A stretch of 58,400 nucleotides of DNA. Origin: Spirogloea muscicola (taxonomy: Eukaryota; Streptophyta; Zygnematophyceae; Spirogloeales; Spirogloeaceae). Below are positions 49,471 through 58,400 of this stretch, one piece after another. Position numbers and translations under genes: made by a program. The notes under the pieces are model-generated. The model saw only the letters and a list, made by a program, of their open reading frames with translations. It was not told the DNA's origin and did no database searches. The stretch covers positions 313,494 to 371,893 of the forward strand of contig WELB01000101.1 in assembly GCA_009602725.1 (NCBI GenBank), written 5' to 3'. Each line of letters begins with the position of its first letter. Positions within the stretch are counted from its first letter, which is position 1.

Positions 49471-52400
49471 TTACCTATGCCGACTATTGCTACCGAGTCT
49501 GTGCTCCAGGGTCAGGTGTGCAATGCCTGCCAGATATCCAACATACTCGTGCAGCGAGGCCTTCGTGACCCTCTCAATGACCTTCTGGGGCAGCCACTCC
49601 TGCATCATGGACGCCTTCTTCCTCCTGGTGTAGCATGCACAACAGTACTTTGCCAGTGAGATCAGCAAGTGTGAACCTGGATAAGGTTTTCTCTTTCAGG
49701 AGCTTAACGACTAAACAAAGAGATGTGAAGGTTCACACATTCACCTGGCAATCTCCAACACAGAATCTGGAGAAGGACCTTGTGACACTGCTGCTTGCAG
49801 CCTGGGGTTCACAGATCCGCTTGCGATTAGTCGTCCCAAGGAAGCTTCCTCATTGGTGCACGCCAGCAAAGCATCGGGTGATAGACTATGAAGGGTAACC
49901 TCATCTGTCACGACCTCTTCAGTCGTGACATACTTGAGGATGCCATATGCCAAGCAAGAGGCTGCTTGTGTTGCTGATTCGAAGTCCACACAGCTGGTAC
50001 TCCTGTTGCTGCAGACTGATGACAGTGAGGAGGTGCATGGCTCTACTGGGGAGATATTGTCCTGGACAAGAATGCAAACACCTGAATAAGGGATTCGCTG
50101 GTCAACTTCTTGGCACTTGTTTGCTCAATGAATGGTACAACGATGAGTTGGTCGATAATGCACCAAGCTAAAGCGTACCAGCATAGCAGCAGCAGATGGC
50201 GCCCTTAGGATGTCTGCGGATGACATCAGGTTGGTCAAATAGGACAGGTGGTCATCCCTGGCCGCTCCCTCTATCACACCTGGACATAGCCTGTCTTCAT
50301 GGGTCCTGCCATTCCTGAAGTCATCCCACACCTCCTGAACACATCCCAGCTGCCTGCGTAGCCTTTGCTCCTCAACTGCTGCAAGAGAGCCCTCAGACGA
50401 CCCACTTGTGATAACAGCACCATGCTCATCCAACGGCTCTTCAGGAGACCGCTCTGTTGCTACACTGTCATCGATCTCAAGTGAGCATTGCGGTTGCTCC
50501 AGAGGGGTTCTTGAGGCTGTCTGCGTGTTCTGGGAGGGTTCATCGCCTCCTGTGGCAGGCTCTTGTGTACAGGCCTCGCTGGACTGATCAGTTGCAGCTT
50601 CGCAGCTTCCTGTAAAAGCCACGCTGCCTGCCACGCACTCACTTGCGGTGCATGCTCCTCCAGCGAGCCAGTCATCTTTGCTGTCAGCCAAGCGAGCAAG
50701 ACGGGCAGCCCTTGCTCTGTCTGCAGCCAGCTTCTTGGCAACCTTCTCGGCAGCCCTTGCTGCTGCTTTGTCCCCAGCTTTGGCTCGCTGGATAGCCCGC
50801 TTCTCCTGAGCATGCCTGTCCGACACCTGCCTCTGTCTGGCCAACTCTTTGACTAAACTCAGCGCTGCCAGAGCTTCTGATGCAATCTCCACTACCTTGA
50901 CAGCTCCCTCTATTTTCTCCACAATGAAGTTGAGTGAATCATCATTGGAGCCCTGGATTAGTACAGGCATCACTTGGAAAGCTGCATCTTGCTCCAAGAG
51001 TCGATCCATCTGCAATGGCCAGCAGGGCAGGCGTGGCACTCTGTGCTGTCGGACTGGCAGAGCTTCCAGGGATATCTCAGCAGGCTCACTACAGCAGGCA
51101 CTGGTCCGACTTGCTACTTCACGATCTTCCTGCAGGGTCTGCTTCCCATGCTTTTCCCTGGCACAACTCCCATGACAGGACAATTCATGACCAAGTCCGA
51201 TCATTGCATCGGCCTCCTTACAGCTGCCAACATGACGATGGGCAGTATGCACTGCAGCTGTGGCTTGACCATCCTTCTCCTCAGCTTGCAACTTGACTTC
51301 AGGCACCTGAGTTGGTTTCCCAAAAAGATCTTGGACTTGGTCAGTCACTCCTTGTCTACTTGCCAACATCACATTGCTGGTCTTCGAGGTTTCTTGACCC
51401 ATCTCCTGCTGAAGTGTGTAAGACTGGCTAATCACACCAGACTCGATCGGATACTGTATGTTTCTACTGTCTGGCCCTTTGCTGCCTTGACCCCAGTATT
51501 GAAGTGATAGAAGTAGGCGACGGACGTCCTTGTGACAGCTCTTGACCAAGCCCTGCAGAATAGCACGGGGAACATGCAGCTCCTCTGCCAGACATATCTG
51601 CTTTGCACATACACAAGAAGAGCGCTTTTAGTGGTGACCAAGCTCATCATGCATGCCTTTTGAAAGTCACTGGCATTGCTTAATACTCCACACTTGAGTG
51701 CAACAGTGTGAGAAGATGAGTGACTTTCCTAGCCATTGAGCACTTCCACTACAAGAGCTGATGTACAGCATAGGATGCATATTAAATTACACAATCCTGA
51801 CTGAAGGGCTGGATAACACACCTGAGTCAAGTATGAAACTATCTCATCAGCAGATGGGCAATCGAACTTTATGCAGAAGGTTGTAAGTGCTTTTGGCAGA
51901 TCCGATTTAGAAGCTGCAAATGTCAGTTGAGCTTCATCAAGAGACTTGTCATATAAGTAGTGACTAAGGCATTCACTGGTACAAATTGCATTGACAACGC
52001 AGACCAAGCAGGTCAAACATCAAAGACACATCGCCTTATACATGCAATGTATAGCACTCACTGTTGCTAATAATAAGTATGATCGGCCGCTTTGTTGTTA
52101 CAACAAGGTCAGTCACAGCAGCCAAAAAGCCCCTGTCTTCGTCCACAACAGAGTCTACATCCTCAAACAATATGACGCTCATTCTGCTGGCTTCCTTTCC
52201 GATGGTTTCTTCTTGTCCTGCTTTTACAAAGATAGCCAATGTTTGTGGGAAAGAAGACTCACAACTCCTGTCTCATGAAAGGCAGCTGCCTTGTCTGCAT
52301 ATAGTTGGACTACATCAACGGTGTGACTAAGCGAGTATTGTTGACTGAAGCTATGAGCAAACAGCAATAGGGCTTCGCACAAGCAGCCATGTTGGAGAGC

Positions 52401-55400
52401 TATCTTACCAGCATGACTCACTGGTAAGGGGCATTCATAAGGGTCTGCACAAGTGCGTGTTCCAGGAAGGACGACAGGTGTTGTGGGAGCAGAGCTCCAT
52501 ATTAATTGCTCCCATTCATGCCTTCCTTCTTTTTCCTTAGGCTTCTGTACCTTGGTGTGGAGTCCTGTCTCTTGCTTTTGCTCCTCCTCCTTCTCCTCTG
52601 AGGACCTGCAGAGGAAATAGGTGTATAATATGATTTGAGACACAGACAGGGTCGCTTTCTACATCGAGTTGAGGATGGTGCTGTGGCATGAATGTCAAGA
52701 ACCTCTTGCTGAAAGGAATGATGTTCTTGCAACCTCAAAGTTGTACAAAAGCCAATGCAGGAAAGAGATCTTCTTCCTACGTTGAAGATCAAGTCAAAGC
52801 TGTTGTCTTTACCAGTGATGAAGACCATGTGATGCCAAAGCCTCCCCAATCCTGCTTTTAAGATGAGAGCCACTGCGTTGATCAGACGCATTCACCTGAG
52901 CCAGCACAATCCTATTCAACTCGTGAGCATGACAAAAGAATGTCACAGTGCATCAATCATCAGCTCTTGACTGCTCACTCCTTACTTGAAATGCAATGGC
53001 AGATGTATACAGTACTACAGATATAGCTTCATGGTGAAGCCCTACATAAGTACCTCAAGAATGTTGAAGCCCACCTCCCTTGCACAAACATATACTGCAG
53101 CAGTCTTGCCCACCTGATTGTTGCACAACCACTCATACATGAGGTCCTCTTAGCTTGTGCAGCATGCAGCTAAGATAGTGCATCAGCGTTCTCAGACTTG
53201 TGATTGATGGGGCCTAGGAGGCAACCAACTTCCAAGCAGAGCAACCAAGGATATAAGTAGAAGTGCACAACAATGTACTCACCCCAACAGGTCCACAAAG
53301 TAGAAGAGGTTTCTGGAGTCCACTGTCATCATCAAGCTGGCAGTCATTAGCAGTGATGTCAACTTTATCAGAAGCAATGCGGCTTCTGGTGTGCTCTCCT
53401 TGTGCCACCCTTTCACTATCTTGTGATCGACACATTGCCTGTATCCTCTCTTTCCAGTCTGACAACCATCGTCTGAGAGCTTGCAACTCGTCCTTGTTTC
53501 CACACATCTGCATATTTGAAGGGAGCTCAGAGCACCAACTGTCAGTAAGCAAGTTGGCATGTAGTCCTTTGCATGTAGTCCTTCTTACAGCTTCAGCATA
53601 TTGGGAGGGCTTGATTACGTATTCTTTCCGCATTCATCTTTCCTTCAAAAGTTGCTGGCGCACTTGCGCTGAAAGCATCATTACCTTGTCAAGACCCAAA
53701 GGACGGTGACATTCTGTCCAGAGCATGTTACTGTACAGAGGACTTGAGCTAGCATCTTCTGTAGGATTCACAGCAGCTTGACAAGGCTCCAATGATATGT
53801 TGTCAGGAGCTTCTCCTGCTTCCAGCACTGCAGAACAGGACCTGAGCTTCTCGAGCCAGTTAGAATACTGAAGTCCAATATTCAAGAGATCTGTCTACAT
53901 TGCAAATTCACTCTTATCCTCTCCGCATGATAATGATATCCTTAGCCAATGGTTCAAGCAAATGCAGAAGTCTGCAAGAATGTAAGACGATTCACATGCA
54001 TCAATCCCAGTAAACAGGGGTTCACACTAAGCTGGACATGTGCTGGCTCCTTCACTTTGGCAGCCCACCTTCTTATTTTGTCTGTATACGACAAGTAAGA
54101 TGTTGTTGAAGATGTTTCTTCAGTGCCTACACTCTCCTGCCGTATCAAGGTCAAGAGTGAGAAAGATCTCACTTGTACCACCAGTAGTGGTAATACACAT
54201 TGAGCTTTGACAACTCATCAATACATGACATGACAAGGGGCTCCACTTAAGGCAATCTGCATCGCTTACTCGCAGGCAGATCAAGTAAATCAAGTAAATC
54301 AAAGCATACCTTAAATACTCTGGTGTCAGGGGACAAAAGGTGCAGCTGCTCATTTGACACTTGCTCAAGCGGTAGTCCACTTTTGTCTTCTCTGGCAGAT
54401 TCCCTCTTACAATCAAGCCGCAGTTGATTGTTGGGCCATGCAACCTTATTTCTTTCTCCCTGAAAATTGGGTAGCCGATCTCCTATTTAATGTGCTGGCA
54501 ACTAGTAAGCATTAGACTACTTCCGTACTATTTACAACATCGTTCATCTAGGATAAGCCTAGGAAGGGAAGCAGGAATGAGACTGTATTTGATTGGAACA
54601 ACCTCTCCACCCTTCCTCCTCACCTTGTCAATGAGCTGTGTCACATGCGATGGAGAAGATGGTTCAAGGAGCTGCCTGCCCTCAACTTGTGGAGGCTGTG
54701 GAAGTTCCACAGCCTCAAGGGCAGTCAAGTCAATTGTGGCAGTGGACTTCTCATACTTCTCAGGTTGAGCGAGTTGAAAAAAGGGGTGAGGGGCTTTCCC
54801 AGCACTAAGCCTTGCATCCTCCTGACACACAAGAGGTACCAAATCCATGCTATAAATTTGAAGTAGATTGCAGTTCACTTGCACAATGCAAGTCATCTTA
54901 CTTGCACAGTCAGCCTTTGCATCAGCACGTCGCCTGCAGCAAAGCTGCAGGCATGAGACGAGGGCGAGTACAACAGACAACAAGTCAATGAACAGCTTGC
55001 AATAGAGACCAAAGCAAACACTGACTACGTCGTACCTCTGCGCACAGTCGTGCTTCAGTGCGTAGATTGCGAGTTGCTGGCAATGCTTTGCGTGGGGCTT
55101 GAGCTTCATTTGCCTCCTGGCATTTCTCTGTGTTGCTGACATGCTTCTTACGCTTCTTGTGCGGTGGAACCGGAAGTGTTGCTGCGGATTGCAACCGCCC
55201 ATCAGATTCACCTGCAGGACCCGCAACACACTGAATGCAAATCACAATTTCGCACATACTCCAATAGGACCTTGTTGCATAGCCAGGTGCGCGATAGTCC
55301 TGATGACCACCAGCATCCAGCAGCGCTGTCAGTGAAGCTCGCCTGTCAGCACAGAGCTCGGGCTACACGTCATGAAGTACCTTGCTGTAACGGCTTGAAG

Positions 55401-55411
55401 TAAGTCAGCAT
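49471..55411 (-). CDS. ATAD5: ATAD5/ELG1-like AAA+ PCNA-unloader subunit
   Basis: Fifteen exons: 55381-55411, 55036-55211, 54624-54821, 54310-54459, 54028-54136, 53685-53890, 53283-53507, 53054-53113, 52813-52895, 52409-52605, 52062-52217, 51822-51913, 50179-51597, 49745-50061, 49471-49624, all in phase, giving 1,190 aa. The N-terminus is MLTYFKPLQQ with basic patches (PPHKKRKKH) and an APHPFF block. Before the ATPase comes LYSNMLWTECHRPLGLDK. Walker A is GPVGVGKT, split by an intron; then VNASDQRSGSHLKSRIGEAL, Walker B VILFEDVDSVVDEDRGFLAA, sensor region TTKRPIIL, then CHKDVRRLLLSLQYW. The long exon 13 adds an acidic and KAAARAAEKVAKK helical linker. It forms an RFC-like complex with RFC2-5 that removes PCNA from replicated DNA. 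CTF18 is excluded by the DE-rich Walker B context and the C-terminal layout. Confidence 0.9.
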
Positions 55412-56254
55412 GTCTGCGTGGAGGAGCGGCGCCAGGATCCGCGCGAGGAGCGAGCCTCTGCAGAAGGCTCGTCGTCAGCGCCGAGGGCGGCAGGCCGCCG
55501 CGCGCCGCAGGATTCGCCGCACAAGGCGGCGGCGCAGGCCTGCGGGCTTCATCACTGCCCGCCGCCACCCGCCGCCGGCGCCGCCCGTCGCCGGAGCCAC
55601 GGAGCTTCCGCGGCCCGCAGACTGGCGGCCAGGAATCGAGTCTCGGCGCCGCTGGGATTTTGCGCGCGCTGGGGCGCGACGGCGCCGGCGGCCGCCAGCC
55701 CAGAAAAGGACAATGAATAATTTCCGTAGGGGCCAGAAAAGCGTTCAAGGACACAGCGACTGAAGTGGCCACTGGGTGCTCGGATATCCCCCTGTTGAGC
55801 AGCCGCGGGGTCAGAGATACTAGGCTTTCCGGGTTGTGGGTCCCCTGTCTGTAGCCTGAGGCTGCAGCCAAAGCGCGACCGGCACGCAGATGCAAGGCGT
55901 GACATAGACCGCTGCAGCGATGCTTGACAGGCGCATGAGAAGAATGTCGCATAAGAGTCTCACCCGCCCGCTAACTCTGCCATATTGTTCTCACATTCCG
56001 CTGACTCGGGTTTGATGCCAGCAATCTACAGATTCTTTCTGCGTACATCTGTACAACTACACAGCTTGTGCGTGCAGGCAAGCAAAAGTAGCTTTGCAGG
56101 TGACCTGGTCAAGTGCAATAAGAACTCAGCAAGCAGCTTTGGTGCGCTCCAGCCAACACGAGCTCCCGCATCAGCAAAAATATGGCGACAAAGAGGTAAC
56201 TAGCTGCTTGGTTCTCAAAGTTCTTTGAAAAACTCCGAGGGGTTGATTTGTAGA
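55412..56254. other. Intergenic region, ATAD5 promoter / NAC alpha 3' side
   Basis: GC-rich between 55412 and 55700, probably the ATAD5 promoter and 5' UTR. It includes a repeat fragment at 55842-55925. No gene is recognised. Confidence 0.6.
55842..55925 (-). repeat. Repeat fragment related to 47700-47770
   Basis: The reverse complement carries CAGCGGTCTATGTCACGCCT then TGCATCTGCG and GGCTGCAGCCTCAGGCT. The plus strand at 47705-47770 has CAGCGGTCCATGGCCCACGC, TTGCATCTGCG and GCTGCAGCCTCTGGCT. Similarity is clear but diverged. Confidence 0.6.
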
Positions 56255-58092
56255 TCAAGTAGTGAGCTTCATTATAGCATCCACAATGTCACCATCGGTG
56301 CCCTTAAGGGCTGCTACAGCCTTAGCGCGACTGACGCCCGCTTGTGTCATCACAAGCTCAATATCCTTCTCTTCCACCCCAGTCGCGTCCACATCCTCGT
56401 CCTCCTCCACCTCTGTGATGGACGCCGGTTCCGCCTTGGCCTGAGCGGCGCCAAAGTCTGGCACCTTGAACTGAAAGTGACACCACACATGGGCATCTTC
56501 ACACAAGTGAGCTTTGGGCTGACTTAGGACAGAGAATCCACTGAATCCAGGGCCACAAGCAAAGGACTTTGGAGCCTCAGGACGTATATGGCAAAGGACA
56601 GAGATAGCAAGTTTTGATAGTAGTAACACCTGTTCTGCGGCCTGCGACTGAACTTGAGAACTGAGGTCCTCTATCTCTCCAAAGATGATGTACGTGTCAG
56701 ATGCTGGACTCTTGAACACGTCAGGCTTGGATATGGCGAAGAGAGTGTTCTTGTTCTGATGCAAGGAGGCATACAGAAGGGTGGTCAATGACATGTGCTG
56801 CAGCCAAGTTGATAGAATTTTGCCGTTTCTGTCCACAAGCCAGCTACTCGCCTGACAAGCCGAAATACTTCCAGGAATAGCCAGCTGAAGGCTGGTTCGT
56901 AGCAGTAAGCAGGTAACGGCAGTGGCAGTGGACCCATTGCAGAGCACCTTGCTAGTAGACTACAAGGATGAGACAATGTTTACCTGCTTGATTGTGACTC
57001 TTGAGACACCGGCAATCTGCTTAAGCCCGAGCTTTTGAATTGCTTTGCGACTCTTCTTCTCGCTCCGACTCTGACAAACAGTGGTGCCAAGTGCAAGGGC
57101 ATATCAGAAGACTGCAAGGCCCCAAGTCCACAACCTCTTGATGGTTTAAGCTGCAGGACTATGACAAACTCCTGCTTGTGTTGGCATGCTATCCACACAT
57201 ACGCAAAGTGCACCTAACTTGCATGAGTCCATCTCAGGCACCTGCTTGCCCTTGCGGCCACCTTCTGCTCCTCCTTCAGCTCCCTCTCCACCCTCATCTT
57301 CGTCAGCGCCCTCATCACCCTCATCGTCGTCCTCGTCATCATCATCATCCTCGTCGTCGTCTTCCTCTTCCTCCTTATCGTCCTCCACAGTGACCTCATC
57401 CTCCTTCTTCTTGACCTCCAAATCACCTGTCAATGCAGGTGTATACGCCGAGCAGCCCCTCAATGTCGGAAATATTGACAGCTGAGCAGGTTCCTTCGCA
57501 TGGTCATCATCCACCAAGCTTCAAGGCGTGACTCTGCAGCAAGGGCTCTCCCCTACATCTCATACCCACTCCCTAGGTCATTCACCAACTCTTGCACGCA
57601 GACACCTCTGGCAGTGTCTGGAGAAAAGAAATATCTAATGTTGCAGATGAGCGCATTGTAGTCACATGTCCTAGCCGGCACACTAGCAGAGTTATTACGC
57701 AGAAGCTGCTGCCACGACAGCCCCTACACACGTCTTCACAAGTCCAGCGACTGCCCTAAAATTTTCTGGCAGCTCAATACAATTCCTGCTCTTTGGGGCC
57801 TACTGCTATGCAATGCCGAATGCCCTGCAACAGAGTGCCAATGTTTGTTGCCTCCAGTGCTTTCAGACCCAGGTAATTGCGCTGGCTCGCCAGAAGACCA
57901 CACTGACGCTGGCCCGAGCTCCAGGCCGACAGGCGCAGTGATTGAGCTTGGCGCTGCCGACCTGGGCACACGCCCGAGGCGCTGCGCCCACCAACTGCGC
58001 AGTGTGTGCAACTACCAGCTTCCCAGGGTAAGCGGCGGGGCGCCTCAGTCCGGGAGCTCACCCTGGAGCGCGGCGGCGGTTTCGGCCGTCAT
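56255..58092 (-). CDS. NACA: Nascent polypeptide-associated complex subunit alpha
   Basis: Five exons: 58062-58092, 57242-57426, 56984-57070, 56630-56755, 56255-56470, giving 214 aa. Exon 1 is only ten codons ([10 protein letters not shown]) and is joined in phase across a 635-bp intron. Residues 12-70 are acidic ([20 protein letters not shown]), encoded by a GAC/GAG-rich near-microsatellite. The NAC domain follows: [59 protein letters not shown]. The C-terminal UBA domain is [20 protein letters not shown] with [14 protein letters not shown] alpha dimerises with BTF3/NAC beta at the ribosome exit tunnel and screens nascent chains. Length and layout match plant NAC alpha. Confidence 0.96.
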
Positions 58093-58400
58093 GGCCGCCG
58101 GCGCTGCGCTCACTCTGCACCGCAACCAGTGCCCCCGCCTCCGCCGCCGCCGCCGCCGCCGCCGCAGCCGCCGCGCCGCCGCCGAGTGAGGGAGCGGTGA
58201 GATATCGTTGTGGGACGAGGGGGGCGCTGACGGGCGGAGATGGTGGTGACTTCTATCTGATCGTGGCTCTGCAGAAAAGAAAGCGGCTGCTGATATGAAA
58301 GAATCGGCTGTGAAATGCCAGCCAGATGCATACAGGTGTTCATGACGGAGCCAAAGGCTAGGCAGACAGGGCGCCCTCAATACCCCCGTGTCAGCAGTAG
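58093..58400. other. Upstream region of NAC alpha
   Basis: Contains a (CCG)n tract at 58134-58170 just 5' of the start codon, then ordinary sequence to the window edge. It should hold the NAC alpha promoter. No further gene is seen. Confidence 0.6.

Overview
This is nuclear DNA from a photosynthetic eukaryote of the green lineage. Almost every gene is split by short introns (about 70-650 bp) with GT-AG borders and strong TGCAG acceptors. Products include a plastid-type ribosomal protein S20, a chloroplast galactolipid synthase (MGD), a RETICULATA-related plastid protein and a plant-type CDKC kinase with the PITAIRE signature. TTTAGGG-type telomere motifs also occur. A green or streptophyte alga fits the compact genes, high GC and (CGG)n-rich gene starts. 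The species cannot be fixed from sequence alone.

Fifteen protein-coding genes can be reconstructed; I joined the exons by hand and checked reading phase. Left to right: TLC-domain membrane protein (+); prohibitin-2 type (-); CDKC (+); plastid S20 (-); RETICULATA-related protein (+); SDF2-like MIR protein (-); type II membrane SGNH-hydrolase-like protein (+); BRCA2 with BRC repeats (-); SLX9-like ribosome biogenesis factor (+); Ala-rich coiled-coil protein of unknown function (+); large coiled-coil protein of unknown function (-, 5' end in a gap); CCT3/TCP-1 gamma (+, 5' end in the same gap); MGDG synthase (-, first exon unresolved); ATAD5/ELG1-like AAA+ clamp-unloader subunit (-); NAC alpha (-).

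Neighbours mostly alternate in direction, giving divergent promoters (prohibitin/CDKC, S20/RETICULATA, SDF2/SGNH, BRCA2/SLX9, coiled-coil/CCT3) and convergent 3' ends. There are no operons. Functions are mixed housekeeping: transcription (CDKC), organelle biogenesis (prohibitin, S20, MGD, RETICULATA), proteostasis (SDF2, CCT3, NAC alpha), ribosome assembly (SLX9) and genome maintenance (BRCA2, ATAD5).

Between genes lie copies of one dispersed repeat family (about 4.2, 31.6-32.5, 47.7-48.1 and 55.8 kb), a 74-bp tandem duplication, (CGG)n tracts, two N gaps and two pure poly(A) tracts beside N. I see no CRISPR array, tRNA, rRNA, virus or toxin gene. I found no clearly new multi-gene system; the best leads are the two unknown proteins, the SGNH-like protein and the repeat family.
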